Shown in pieces: positions 32,002 through 44,738 of a DNA stretch of 64,000 nt. Position 1 is the stretch's first letter. Every line of letters starts with the position of its first letter. The position numbers and the translations under genes are program-made. Location of the stretch: positions 626,363 through 690,362 of the forward strand of contig LNKV01000003.1 of the NCBI GenBank assembly GCA_001465935.1. Reading direction: 5' to 3'. A model generated the notes under the pieces. It did no database searches. It was not told the origin of the DNA and saw only the letters and a list, made by a program, of their open reading frames with translations. The stretch comes from Clarireedia homoeocarpa. Lineage: Eukaryota; Ascomycota; Leotiomycetes; Helotiales; Rutstroemiaceae.

Positions 32002-34119
32002 TTAAAAATTTACTCCTGTATACGGACTCTGCACCGACGCGAACCCTCTCGGACACTTCCTCCCAATTGGCGCACTTCCGCTCCTCATATAACAAACTTT
32101 CGCCTCTGCACACGCATCACTTGTACAATTCGGGCTTCTCATACTACTCTTCCCCTGATATGTATTGAAGACCTCGACTAATGTCCTATTCACCTCCATC
32201 GCTTCTGTAACACCATGCCAGAATGTCGCGTTGAGCGGTGCATCCGCGGGCCAATCTATTGATGGTCCATAGGCTTCGCGCGTAGAATATTCGAATTTGT
32301 ACGTTGGGCCCGTGCCATTGAGATTCGTGTATGAACTCACGTCAGAGTAAAACGTGTATGCGTCGTAGATGTCAAATGATCCCGTATCTATTTCATACAT
32401 GCGGAAACCGGAGTTTAGGTTGGTGAGGGGGGTTACGCTGGGGCCAATCCACCCTGTGGAGAGGGCTGTGGAGGAGTTCTGTACAGTACCGTTATTGGAA
32501 TAGTAGATGATTGTTTGGTCCTCGTGAGTGTGGCCCCAAAAGAGGTTCGCGATAACATGGGGTGAGTAGCGGTCGACGATTTGATAGAAGAGATTGGTTG
32601 GATTGGGTAGGGGGTTTGATCCATCCCAACCGGTTAGGACATGACCAAGAATCCAAACACGTTCGCCAGCATCTTCGGCTGCTTGAAGTTCCTGAATTAA
32701 GAATTTGAGGCTCCCGGATACATCTGGGTCGGTTGTGTTAATGAAATTGAGATAGTTGGAATGGTACCAGAAGTCGGTATTAAGTGTTATGATACGCAGT
32801 CCAAGATGTGTCTTAACAGAGTAAGCAGCGTAATGAATGGCAGCTTCCTCTGCATCTTCGGCACTAAGCCACCCATTATGTTTCCAGAGAGCAGAAACAT
32901 GATCATAATTCCAGCTAAATTGCTTTCCGAGCGGACCAGGCATACTATGGGGACCGTCAATATTCTCTGGATTCGAATCATGGTTACCGAGGACAGGGAA
33001 GATCGGGTTATTAATGTACGACTTGAGCATTGAGTAGATGCTTGTTTCGGCGTATTCGACATAAGCACGTGAGAGCTGATTTTGAGAGTCATGAGAAACC
33101 AAATCTCCCGTGTAAATGGTGAAGGCAGGAGCAGATCCATAACTTCCAGTGCCAGTCAACGCACCAATGGATTGAAGAGCCGACAGGCCGAGATAGTATG
33201 GAGTGTCACATCTAAAATCTCTCAGCTCAATCCAACATAACATGAATAGGTAGGAAACCTACTTGTAAGCTCCATACAAAGGTGCTGGAAACACGGCTGG
33301 AGTGGTAAGGCTTGACGAGTATCTGCAGCACATGCCCGAAGAACAGTTCGCTTCAGATGCAACCTCATATCTTGGGTCTAAGTGGAAGTCGGAGAGATGA
33401 AGCACTTTGGCCCGATTTCCGCTTGCTTTTGGTGCCGTAGCATTGGCAGGCTTCGGCTTGGGAAACAGTCCGGTAGTATTTAATGGAGTAGCCGTTGGGG
33501 TGTCACAAAATGACGTACTGAGAGTATTACAGATGTATTTTCCATCCAGACCAGTTACATCCGCTAATGCGAGAACCTGGGTCCAAATGGCCCCGAAGCT
33601 GGTTGCTTCATAGGTTGTCTGACAACTAGAATTTGATGCAAAGCCCGTCAGCTGACACAGTGAGATCATCGCCTCAGGAACATATAATGGCGCAGTTTGA
33701 GCCAATAGTTTCCCAACTGTCAATGCAGCTACACACTTCGAGCAATTCCCAGACAGCCCACCAACCTCATCCGAGATGATTGCTTTAACTTCATCTAAAG
33801 CGAGGCGAACGAAGGCTTCGGCTGAAGCATTAGTGAGATTGGCGATACCTTCCGGATAGTAGACTGGATCATTATCGGATGTTGGTATGGTCTTGGGGTC
33901 TGTAAGATTGAGGGGATATGTAATGTTTAAGATGACATCGTAGACCGCCGGTTGAGGCTCAGAAGTTGGGCCTGGCTTCAAATAATAACTCGAAAAGATC
34001 GACGTTGGGAAGGCGGAAGGAACGACGAACGATGGGACGCCAGGTATTTGAGCAGTGGTGAGAAGAATAGGATGCCCCGTCAGAATGAACAAAACGAACC
34101 CTAAGAGATACCTAGCCAT
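32002..34119 (-). CDS. Secreted acid sphingomyelinase-like phosphodiesterase
   Basis: Minus-strand exons 34119-33263 and 33211-32002 (51-bp intron) give 688 aa. A signal peptide (LLGFVLFILTGHPILLTTA) is followed by a saposin-B-like Cys region (CSKCVAALTVGKLL...LCQLTGF...YICNTLSTSFC). The calcineurin-like metallophosphatase domain has its metal ligands in order: VLHLSDFHLDPRYE, YTGDLVSHD, FPVLGNHDSNP, WILGHV, NLFWGHTHEDQ. Many N-glycosylation sites and C-terminal Cys pairs fit an extracellular or vacuolar enzyme. Homologues hydrolyse sphingomyelin; fungi lack that lipid in quantity, so the natural substrate may be another phosphodiester or phospholipid. Confidence 0.92.
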
Positions 34120-35141
34120 GCTTGAAGAAATGCTGACGCGATGATCAATGGGAGACTATCCCCAAACACAACCACGAATTGACCACGCAAACAAAAGACT
34201 CCCAAGTCAGGATAGTCGAGAGAGAAACGTAAAAGGGAGGTACGATCAAAGCTTTATATATTCCCCATGGCTTCGATACACATGGGGAAGTCAGCAAACG
34301 GCGACGTTAATCTTGCGGCTATGGATGGGAAGCCGCTGCACACCGATAAACGTGGTTGACTTGATTGGCATTTCCGAGTTCGGAGAATTCCCGGCACACG
34401 CAGCTTCCACATGGTAAAAGTGTTGACGCATCACCGCTTACCTTGGTTCTGGGAAAGACCGACTTCATACATGACATTTTATCTGGCAATAAACGAAGAA
34501 TGTGATTTTTTGGAGGCTATATCTGCAAGTATAGGAAAGATTCTACAGGAGACTAACCTAGATAATCCTAGTCGGCCTCCACGGCAGTGGCCCTCGGAGA
34601 GCCAGCGGAGCGTCATTCGGAAAATCGAAAGCTCTATCACATTTCAAAGAGCAAACCAAGAACATATCATCGTGATCATCTCATTGGCTAATTAACACAA
34701 CACAGCACCGAGAGTCCACCATTACACAGTCATGCCATGTTTCGTCGCTCCTGATCCAAACACTCGCTGGCATCAACTGAATGCCTCCCGCCAACAGCCT
34801 CCCCTCTTGCGTTTTCTCGACTATTCTCGTTTCTGTCTCCAGCCATCTTGTACAACTCTTCTGCATCCTCTATAATGATTGGGGTATCTTCTAGGCCATT
34901 AGCTAGCCCACCCCCGGCTGAGTACTTCATTATGTCCGTTGATATATTCGCACGGGGCAGGTCCTCATTGTGGATGATTCTGCGTCAAAATGTGGTTGAT
35001 GGTACTTGTCGAGGCATTCCAACGCCAGTCGATCAAGACGAAGAATACGGTCGTCTGAGGATGGGAGACAGTGAAGTTTAGGTTGCTCTTCGTCTCCTCG
35101 CCGTTTTTTCATTCGATTTTTTGATCCTCATCCAAATTAAC
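34120..35141. other. Promoter region and intergenic space
   Basis: Upstream of the phosphodiesterase gene, with a TTTATATATT TATA-like element near 34252. No coding sequence recognised. Confidence 0.4.
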
Positions 35142-36246
35142 TCAAACTGGTAAACCCCTTGCCCGACGTTCCTCCTCGTCTTTTTTCCTTTCCACCCGGG
35201 CCAAAAAGTCTACCCTGTCCTTAAACGCACCCTTCTTCTTACCAGCCGCATCTAGCTCATCCTTAATACCCTCCTTATCAACAAAGCCGGCCCAATCCAT
35301 TGCACTTTTTTCCACTGTGTTCAACTTCTTTGCTTCCTTTACATTAGCACCAAGACCTTTGCTAGCTCCAAACTGCAAGTCATCTCGGACAGGCAGCGCA
35401 TGCTCATTAACAGGCTCGAATCTCGATCTTCGTGCTTTCTTGACAGGTCGCTTAGGTTTGACCACCATCTCTGGTTCTTTCTGGGCCGTATCCTTTTGCG
35501 ATGCAAAATATAAGTTGGCTTCAGCAGAATCTCGATGAACGAGTTTCTGCTCTGTGTAAACCTTCCCCGCAAAATTATATGTTCGCTGGATCATGATCAT
35601 CGAATCGGGCGTCTCGCAGAAACTACTACGTTCGCGGGAACTGCGATAAAGTTCGGGTGGTTGACTAGCTGTTCGCGCGTCTTCTGGGCTGCTGCTGCTC
35701 GACTGATGTGGCAATTGAGTCGGTCTGTTCACGCCGGCAGTCTGACCAGATATCATGCTTGCCCAAAGAGCGTCGACATCCACTGTTGCGGTCTTTGTAT
35801 CTGCGAGAGGTTTCCGTTCGACTTTCCTGTGACATTTGCCTCAGTTCAATTGCTCCACTACGACGATTAGAATATATCCAGTCGTAAACATACTCTTGTG
35901 CAAGCATGCTCCTCGTTTTGACCAATCCGCCCTCACCACCTTCATCATTCTCCAATTCATTATCTTTCCCGCTTTTCCTGCTCTTCTTCTTTCTTCTCTT
36001 CAGGCCCTTTTCAATGATTGCTTCATCGCCCGAATTCTCAAATCCGGCATCCTCCGCCTCACTGGCTGAATCTCCTCTCCGTTTCGTGGCCCATTTTTTA
36101 TTATTCGCTCTCGGCGGCTCGTCTTCATCTACTTCATCTACTTCAGAGTCCGATGATTCGTCTTGCAATTGTGCCGCATCTGGCGCGAAATCCTCATCTT
36201 CGGAAGAGGCGTATTCTTCATCCGATGGTATCAAACTTGGCGGCAT
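35142..36246 (-). CDS. SWC5: SWR1-complex subunit Swc5 (BCNT-C domain)
   Basis: Minus-strand exons 36246-35894 and 35826-35142 (67-bp intron) give 345 aa. The N-terminus is strongly acidic (SDEEYASSEDEDFAPD) and is followed by KR-rich tracts, fitting histone binding and nuclear location. The C-terminal BCNT domain is clear: KKLNTVEKSAMDWAGFVDKE, then KDELDAAGKKKGAFKDRVDF and LARVE. Swc5 activates the SWR1 remodeller that swaps H2A for H2A.Z. MISG and RTYNFAGKVYTEQKLV match the middle of fungal Swc5. It lies head-to-tail with SDA1. Confidence 0.93.
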
Positions 36247-36518
36247 ATTTGATCGTTTTGTGGTGTTTTGTGCATCGAGGGTTTCGAGGGTTTTGAGGTT
36301 TTCGAAGGTATCGCGAATGATAAGAATCCAGTACTACGGCAGCCCATTCAAATATCTGGCTTTGGTACAAATCTCTCACCCCACCAGCCCACCAAGCACA
36401 GGTAAAAATCTTATGAACAAATTGTAATTTCATAGTACACTGGAGAGTTGGAGATAATGCCGGTGATACAGTTCAATCGGATTATATCTCATGATTTATG
36501 GACTACACATTCTACGAA

Positions 36519-38878
36519 TTAATTACCTATGTTTCCTCTCTTCCCGCCACGTTTGCTCCGCTCAATGTGCCCCTTCAAGACTCTCCTGGTGTGTTGCAAA
36601 CTTCTCTTCTGTTTGACCTTCGCTTTTCCTAATGTCATCATGAAGTTCTTCTTCCTCGCTTTCTCCTTGTTGGTGGTACTCTTTCCTTCTGCATCCTTCT
36701 TCTGGCGTCTTAATGCTTTCGTTGACTTGTGCTCACTGCGATCCCCCTTTCCTTCCCGCGCCAAGGCTATCATCTCCTCTTTAGTGCTCTTTCGTAACTT
36801 AGAGAATCCTTCGATTTGATCTGCTGTCAAGGGATCATCCACATGACGAGCGGCAAGCTCTTTCAGCCGCTGTGACTGTGATTTGGAACCCATTGCTTTG
36901 TTCAAACTAGCTTCTAAGCGAAGTTCTTGTAGCTTTGTGAGATCGGCCGGTGTCAGAATCTTGGTCGTTGCGAGCGTCGAGATCTTCTGTTCCAGAACTT
37001 TGTCTGCGTTTTCCTTTTCCTCCTCCACTATCTCTTTATCGGCCTTGACTTCGAGTTTTGGCTTCTTTGCAGCAGGCTTTTCGTCTTCACTGTCACTGAT
37101 TTCAATCTCGGCATCACTCTCAACGTTGATCCAGCCACCCGAGTCACTGCTCGCATCAGATTGCACATCCCACGCACCCCAATCATCTTCATCTTCTTCG
37201 TCTTCATCGGAGCCAATATCCTCAGGTAAACCCCTCCCGACACGCTTTCGTTTCCTCTCTTCTTCCTTCCACTGCTCAAGCAATTCTAAGCCCTCAATTC
37301 CCCCAGCTTCCTCCTCTCCGAAGCGTCTCTCCTTGATGCTCCCGCTCTTCAAGTCCATTGTTGCAGTCTTGCCCCTATCTCTCTTCTTAAGCAAATCAGC
37401 ACCGACTTCGCGATACAATGATAGCAAACCCTTAGCAGCCATCATGGTGCCCTTGTCTTTGCTCTTCCTGTACATCACTAAATCTTGAAGAAGGGTATCA
37501 TTCATCGCTAGTGGCTGACGCACGCATATTTCACGGATAGCATTCAGTCCAGCAGCTGCGACTTCTGATGCCGATGCTTCTGATACGAATTCATTTGCGA
37601 TCTTTTGCACCAGGGGCTCTAGTGCATCAGGAGGTACAAGGTTATGTGTTGCCTGAGCAAGGCATGCGAGAAAAGCTGTGACTGATGGCTGCCGTGGTGT
37701 GAGGTATTTGGTGAAGTACGAATACAATGAGATGACTGTCAGCTTGTGCAGTCCTACCAGACGTGAGACTAATTGTAAAACGATAAGCTTTTGCTCGAGA
37801 TTGAGCTTTGACTTTGAGTTCTGGAGGTGTTTCGAAAAGAGGGTTTCTGCAAATCCTTGGGGGTCATGCAAGAGATGCAAAGCTGAGAAATTGAGAGGAT
37901 GTGGTTTGTTCTTCTTCTTTTCGTTCCTCCGAACCTTGTCAACTGCCTTTTCCAGTGTCTTTGCCTTCTTTCTCGATTTTTTATTGATACCAATTTGATG
38001 CTTCAACTTTCCAATGTCGATAGCTTCCTCATCGCTGCTGTCATCTTCAAGCTCTTCCCTCTCCTTATCTCCACCAAGGAAAAACCGTACTCCACCACCG
38101 ATAACTTTCTCGTCATCAGCTAAACTAGCCTCTTTCATGATCTCGACAGCTTTCGCATCTGTCCATATCTGACGCTTCCACAGTTCTCTTGTAATTTTAA
38201 CCGCCCAGATTCCTTTCGAGGACGTGCGATCAGAGGTGAGCAGGTTGAAAAGTGCAGTTTGCATAGTTCGGTTCAAACGATGGTTGATAGTCTTCGAATT
38301 CGAGGTTCTCAGATCTGATAATATCTTCTGGAAAAGGAGGGTACGTAATGTTTTGCTCGGTGTGGCCACCAGTATGGGAAATAAAGTGTTAAGGAGATTG
38401 GTTGAATCGATAATCTCTTTGCGTCTCAAGAGAACCAAGCTACCCACAATCTTCTCGCGCAGTTCGCTCTCGAGCTCGGCATGATGCAAAGTGAGAATTG
38501 TCTTCAAATCATCTGGGAACTCGGCAGTGTCCTCGGGGAAACAGTCTGCAACATGTGCAACGAAGTCGATAAGATCGCGAAACGAGATGATACCGGTTGA
38601 TGTCGCTGTAGTTGGGGACGACAAAAAAATATCCCTTTGTGATTGATATTGGCCATATTGATTAAGGAAATCTTCGCTGTATGATCTAGAGTCCAAGGTC
38701 AACAAACGTCTGCCGGATTGTGAAGGGAATAGAAGCCTACTCACTTTGGATCTCGTCGAATCTTATACTGTAGGTTGGGACTGCAGAAATTAGAACACCT
38801 AAACATCCAGTGGGTATAACACAAAGCTTACAGATCTGCATCGACCTTCTCCAACGCGCCAACTCTCTTTTTACCCAT
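36519..38878 (-). CDS. SDA1: Sda1, 60S ribosome biogenesis and nuclear export factor
   Basis: Minus-strand exons 38878-38832, 38780-38745 and 38685-36519 give 749 aa. Two very short first exons encode GKKRVGALEKVDADL and PNLQYKIRRDPK, which join SYSEDFLNQYGQYQSQRDIF; NLQ.KI.RDP.SY..EFL is the conserved Sda1 N-terminus. NACHT-like HEAT/armadillo helices follow (LRTLLFQKILSDLR, NHRLNRTMQTALFNLL), then an acidic nuclear stretch (about residues 520-560) and the Lys/Arg-rich C-terminus typical of the family (TSTNKEKARKKNF-like, LQHTRRVLKGHI). Acts in the nucleolus/nucleus on pre-60S particles. The 30- to 60-bp introns at the 5' end are fixed by frame continuity. Confidence 0.94.
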
Positions 38879-39810
38879 TGCGCCGTTGGTGGTAATGGTA
38901 GTCGGGGTCACAATGCGTGCTTGGGGAATGGAGAAGGGTTGAATATCCCTCGACGATTGCCTTTTGCTTCATATTGCCTGGAGGATATTTTTTTTATTTT
39001 TGCTTATCATTATCTTAGCGTATTTCGCTTGAAGAATGAGGAGCAAGACGAATAAGGCACGGAAGGCATATAAGGCACGTAAGGCACATAAGGCACGTAA
39101 GGTTAGTAAAAAGCCGATGGATGAGGTGTGAGACTAAAACCAGTTTCGTAGAAGCTCCAAGCTCCAACTCCAAGCTTGCTCGCAATTGCGTAGTGCTTGG
39201 TGCCAACTCACCTCAGTGCTCAGTATTCTCTTTTCATTGCTCTACAGCTCGACGACGTGTATTCAAACCCAAAGTTGATCGCAAAAGATATTCTTATGCC
39301 AGCCACATCCTGATGTATCTTTGATATTCACGCGTTAATAAGGTGCACGTTGCTACTGCTACTGCTAAGAATGATGCGTCGTTCAGATATCCCTTGCTGC
39401 AACATACCCATACGAGGCACTGGGCGTACAATGTTTCTATTCTCTCCAACCACCATTCACCATGACCTTCAGCTCGGATTCAAACCTCGCAGGTTTGGAG
39501 CTCTGCGAAGCAACGGGTACTTGTTGGGTTGGATCGCAAATTATTTGACAGGCTAACGCGGAGACACATAAGTGTGGTGGAGCTGGGGGGCCGGCATTAC
39601 TTGCTGCGACCTGGGAAAAGACTGCGAGTGACATGGCAGCATTTTTGATCCTGATGCACTTTATGAGATGTAGGTTCTTCATTCCTGCTCTATTTAGGTG
39701 TATCCAGTGGCATATTGAAGCAAGCTACATCCAAGCTCTTCAGATGCCAGTCAACCCCCACTTCATATACATCTCCTTCCGTTTTACTTGCTTCGTTTCC
39801 TATTCAAGTG
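38879..39810. other. Divergent promoter region
   Basis: Between SDA1 and the STAND gene. A short AAGGCACGTA-type repeat (five to six degenerate units) occupies about 39053-39105. No other feature. Confidence 0.5.
39053..39105. repeat. Short AAGGCACGTA tandem repeat
   Basis: Five to six degenerate 10-bp units (AAGGCACG, AAGGCATA, AAGGCACGTA, AAGGCACATA, AAGGCACGTA) upstream of SDA1. Confidence 0.8.
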
Positions 39811-42800
39811 ATGAGTCTGCCCGTCGACTACCCGATCATCTCCGCGAAGATGTCTGATGCGGACCCATTTGTTCTTACCAAACTTTCCGAACACATCAGT
39901 CAACACTTGAACAAATCCCTAGACGATGCAGTCGAGAACCTCTCGGTAAAACTACAGGACACGGCAAAGGATGCGATTGCAGACACTCGAGATATCAATA
40001 CCATAATTGAGAAATCCGTGAGAGAAGCTGTCGAGAAAGCGCTTGAGAGATCTGTGGGCACAGCTGTCGAGACCACTCCAAGAGAGCGCGAGTTTAAATT
40101 CCTACCTCGTCGGAATCCTAATTTTGTTGGGCGAACCTCGACCTTGCCAAAGCTACTTGGTCTCTGGAAGCCCGAGCAAAAGAGCAGGCTGGCTGTTGTT
40201 GGACTTGGAGGTGTTGGGTACGTCTCAGCTCAGAATGGAAACGATATTAAAATACTAATAAAATAGTAAAACCGAGCTCATAATTGAACTCATCTACCAC
40301 ATTCGAGAGACATCATCTGCCTCAATTTACTGGTTCGGACCAGAAAACTTACTCAGAGTCTCCGCTGAAGACAACGAACCCCTCGAGGAATGGCTTCGGC
40401 CGGGTCAAGATCCGGCAAGCTTGTTGATTGTGGATGCGGGAGAACAATTCGATCTTTTACTACAGGCTAGCGAACATGGTCGATTGATTGATAGACTACA
40501 GTGTTTTGAGGGAGCAATAATACTGATCACTCGAAGCAAAGCGAACGGGTGTCTTCTAAGTGGACCACATAATATATTCGAACTCAGCGGACTAGAGTTG
40601 GAACCATCTATGTGCTTGTTGAGGGATAGCTTGACTATTGATCTCTACCAGCTGTCGACCGACGAACAGCTTCGTGACGTCGTTCTCTTTGTGGATTGCT
40701 TACCAAGGGCAATCATACAAATATCAAACCTGCTTAACAATACGTCAATGAAGCTATCTCAATTCATCTCATTATACAAGACGAACGATCAATTCAAGCT
40801 ACGTCTACTAAGCTCTCTCCCTCCATTATTCATGGTTTCCGAAGAGACGTCGGTGATTGGAAAGGGCGTCGTCAATGTTCGAAAGTTTTGCAAGGATTAT
40901 CCTTCCGCCGCACGAGTTCTGCATCATTTATACTATTTAGGTGGCAGCCTAGTACCTCGATCAGTCATCACCTCATTGGTTGATCCAATTGATCTTATCG
41001 TTGTGCTGTGCATACTAAAAGGTCACTTTCTCGTGACAGAGAAAGATGTTGAAGGGACCTACAATGTTCACCCCCTCGTCTTTCTCTCTCTAAAGAAAAT
41101 GATCACCCGTGAGCGATCTGAGACGGACCAAGAGGATATCAAGCAAGAACTCGAATGGTACAACCAGGCCGTCATAGCTTTCGGAACCCATTATCCCGAG
41201 CCTGATTGTGATGATAGAGGGTGGTGGAAAGCTTGCTTTGAGCACTTCCTGAAGGATGGAAGTCAGGATAGCGACGCTGTCCGGATCTCACTGGCCTCTG
41301 TATATAACAAGGAATCCAAGTACTTAATTCGCAGAGGCCTATACAACGAAGCACTGCAGATGGCTACAGCCGCTGTTAATATATTACCGGAGGCTATACC
41401 TCATGAGCATCTCAATATTGTGCAAAATCATCTTTCATTACTGGATATATTGGCCAAGTACGGGGAACTCAGACATGCCTTGCAAACCTATGCTGAAGAT
41501 CAACCAGAGGAACTGTGGAAGAAACGAATTGAGGGAATTCTATACCTTTCCGAGGGTACCAACAAGTCAGATGTTGTCGGTCTTTTCCGACGGATTCGTC
41601 TGACTAGAGAGTCTACGCATGCACCCGACCATGATTTATGCGTTAGTATCGATGATTACGGTATGGCTCTGATGCTGGTGGGTAATTACCAGGCAGCTGA
41701 GATTGAGTTCTCTACCGCATTCAGGAAACGGGCCGCCTTCCTTGGGACGAATCACCCGGACACTTTGATCAGCTGCCAGCATCTTGCAACTGTTCTCCAC
41801 AAGTCTGGCAGGTTCAATGACGCTCTCCGATTTGTGGAAGGTGCAATACGTGGCAGCCAAGTATCACAGGGCGACGATCATCCACAGACTCAATACCTCA
41901 AAACTATCAAGGCAAAAATAATGCTTTCGAAAGCAGTTTCCTTACTTGACTTCGACGAAGTCGAAGACCACCTCACCAATGCTACCAATGTACTAGCTAC
42001 ACACCTCTCGGACTCCCATCCTCTAGTATTAACCTGTAGAAGCAGCATGGCTCAGGTGCTTTTAGCTCAAGGGCGGTACGATGAGGCACTGGCCATGAAT
42101 CGCTCCATACTTACCTCGCGAGAACAAGGACCCTGGCTGGACTGCGAGCGGCATCCTGATACACTAACGAGCCGATATCAGATCGCCGAATGTCTCCGGT
42201 TAAAAGAAGGATGCCAAGCGGCTCAGAACCTTAGTTCACAAGTCTTGGTCGACAGAACCCAGGTTTATACCAATGGAACATTCGAGGGAGACGACTTCCA
42301 TCCCGAGCAGCTTAGTAGTCTGCATCTTCAAGCCATCATACTTGCTGGCTTGGGTCAACACACTAAAGCTCTACATAAGATTGACCTCGCACTACTGGGG
42401 AGGAAAAGAATCCTTGGCGAGTCTCACCCTGACTATCTTAACAGTCTCACAGTCAAGGGTGAAATACTTCGAGGCCAGCTTCCCCTCGACAATGGAAAGG
42501 AAGAAATTTTGGATACCATTGACGCATTGCACGGAAGGGCTCTTGAAGGTCTGACACGCACTTTCGGCTCTCAGCATCATTGGACGCTCCAGTGTCTTTC
42601 ACACATGGCGGCTGCGAAACGCGAAAGAGGCGACGCTTTGAGCTATACCGAAGCAGCTGGCTTATATCGACATGTATCTCGTGCTTATGAGGGCAACATG
42701 GGCGATTTGCATCCAGAAACAGTCAGAGCGAAGGCGAGTCTTGCAGAACTGATGCATCTCTTGGGTAATCGTCCAGAAGAAGCCAAGAAAGTTTTCAGAG

Positions 42801-42907
42801 AGGCTTGTGCTGGACTTGCCAAAGTTTTTGGGTCAGACGCTCATGCCACCATCACTGCATACAAGGGTTATGAAAATTTTTCTAAAGATCTGTACGAGCC
42901 CGCCTAA
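39811..42907 (+). CDS. STAND/NLR-like NTPase with C-terminal TPR repeats
   Basis: Exons 39811-40217 and 40267-42907 (49-bp intron splitting the P-loop codons) give 1015 aa. The N-terminal ~90 residues are amphipathic, possibly coiled-coil (LDDAVENLSVKLQDTAKDAI, EKSVREAVEKALERSV), and match no effector domain I know. Then NPNFVGRTSTLPKL, the Walker A GLGGVGKTE (about residue 130), Walker B-like SLLIVDAGE, sensor GAIILITRSKANG and a winged-helix-like region (about residues 330-400). From about residue 450 onward, TPR_10/12-type repeats carry LGTNHPDTL, GESHPDYL, GDLHPETV. This NB-TPR plan is that of fungal NLR-like proteins, several of which control nonself recognition and programmed cell death; the role here is inferred. 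An alternative start is the ATG at 39850. Confidence 0.85.
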
Positions 42908-43567
42908 ATTGGTCTGTGACGGTATGAAGATAAAGAACCAGAGTTGGAGTTATTTTGAGTTAGAATTATGCGAACACCAGGCGAATAATTTTCTTTGAAC
43001 TCATGAACTGTTAGAGAAATGGTCTAGAGACAGGACTTCACAAACCAATCATATTATGAATGTTAATGTATGGAAGCCTCACGGACGAATGGGGTGATTC
43101 AATGGAATGGAAATACAATTTCCTATGTTGAGTTTCCATGTAGCTAGCAAACGAGGCCAGTGTCTTCAGTGTTGCATGACCAATAAATTACACATGCGTT
43201 TCACTAGCAACCATGTTCATTGTTCTCAGATACAAGAATTTCATTTTCAGATCAGGCTATATGGGTTCATGACAACAAATACCCACCCGTGTCGGAGCCC
43301 GTACAACCTGACTTCAACCCAACCCGCCACGTTCACAAGACAATCCTCATCTTTCCTGGTCTGTAACTGTCTAGAAGCCTTGTTTGCGAATGCCCTCTGT
43401 CGTGAGTAGGTCAATTGGATTTTAAAATGCATTTCAATCCTCGTTCAATTCAAAATCGATTCTATCTGAATCAACCTCTTCCCTGCTCCTGTGTCAGACA
43501 CCGTATCGTTATGTCCGCGGATTGAAGCTCTTTACAGTTTCTTGCCATTCAGCGTTTTACACCAGCC
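42908..43567. other. Intergenic
   Basis: 3' flank of the STAND gene; no supported feature. Confidence 0.4.
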
Positions 43568-44080
43568 ATGGCGCCATTAATATCTCTTTCCACCCTCTTC
43601 AACGTTACCCTCGGTACCTCGTTCACGTCCACGTCCGCCACCCTTCTGCCTAGTTTTTCCAATCTCATCCGCGAGCAATTCATAACAATCATCGTCTCTG
43701 CTCCTACTAGAACCTATATATCATACATCGAACTCATCACTTCTTCCTCCTCGAACTCGAATAATGATTCTTCCTATACAATTGACACAAGCGCCGCGGA
43801 ATAGCGAAACAAGTCGAGTGGTTGGAATTGTGGTTGGTTGTATGATAGGAATGATGATTCTGGTTGGGTTGGGATATATGTATGTGTTTCACAGAAGATG
43901 AGGAAGAAGAAAGAGAAAAAGGAAGAAGAGTATGGGTAAGAATAAAGGGCGGAGAAGGCGGAGGAAGGAGATGAATGGCAAAACAAGGAAAGTTAAGAAG
44001 GTCGTCAGGATTGATGAGGTGGAGGTCGAGAAGGGCGATGAGAATGGCGTCGAGGAGGAAGCGACGGGAGGTGGATAAGA
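43568..44080 (+). pseudogene. Possible broken gene for a small single-pass membrane protein
   Basis: An ATG frame opens at 43568 (MAPLISLSTLFNVTLG, Ser/Thr-rich) and stops at 43804. An overlapping frame from about 43764 encodes a clear membrane segment (RVVGIVVGCMIGMMILVGLGYMYVF) ending at TGA after FHRR. The same frame then continues as a very basic tail (KGRRRRRKEMNGKTRKVKK) to about 44080. Ectodomain, membrane span and basic cytoplasmic tail in order suggest one protein. I cannot find a good intron joining the frames, so either the gene is decayed, a base is wrong, or the splice sites are unusual. Confidence 0.35.
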
Positions 44081-44738
44081 TGAGTACGTGTGGGTTATGG
44101 GAGGCTGACTGAGTATTGTAGTAAGATGCCGTTTGGCTTATTGAGGGATAGGACTCATATGACACTAGTGTTCTAAGACTGCAAGTGTATGAGTTCGTCT
44201 CAATGACGAAGGATACACGAAGAGAAATTACTCAGATGGCTACATGACTGTAGCCACTCAGGTCTGTTCGGTAATACCAAGCACTGAAGTTCACATTGCA
44301 TGTTCGATCAAAACATCCAATCGATGTTGAAACGGGGCAGATTAACGTATTTGGTACAGGGAGGATTATCGGAGTATTTGAGACTCATTTTGATTCCAAT
44401 CTCACCGAAGTTAATCAGCACTCGCCTCGAAATTGCTCATATATCGTGGCCAGACAGATGATTGGCCCAAGTCTTTCAGATTTGTTGTAACTTATTCACT
44501 ATACGTTGTACAGACGACCTGTCGAATTGCCAGACCTCCTTTGCAAAAATGATCTATTTTCGCTGTTATCAATTCGCCGTCATCTTCTATCCTTCTGTTT
44601 TTCGGATTTCCACATCACATCCATAACCACCTTAGACCTCGAATACATTGACTTGAAAGTAACAAGTTCCCAACTACCAGAAACCACCGATAACAGCCAA
44701 CAGCCTCAAACGAGAAGAAATCAATCGCTTTGATCAAC
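44081..44738. other. Intergenic
   Basis: No supported feature. Confidence 0.4.

Noticed and set aside
36883..37488. 201-residue open frame opposite SDA1
   Set aside because: Ser-rich antisense shadow of the acidic region of SDA1.
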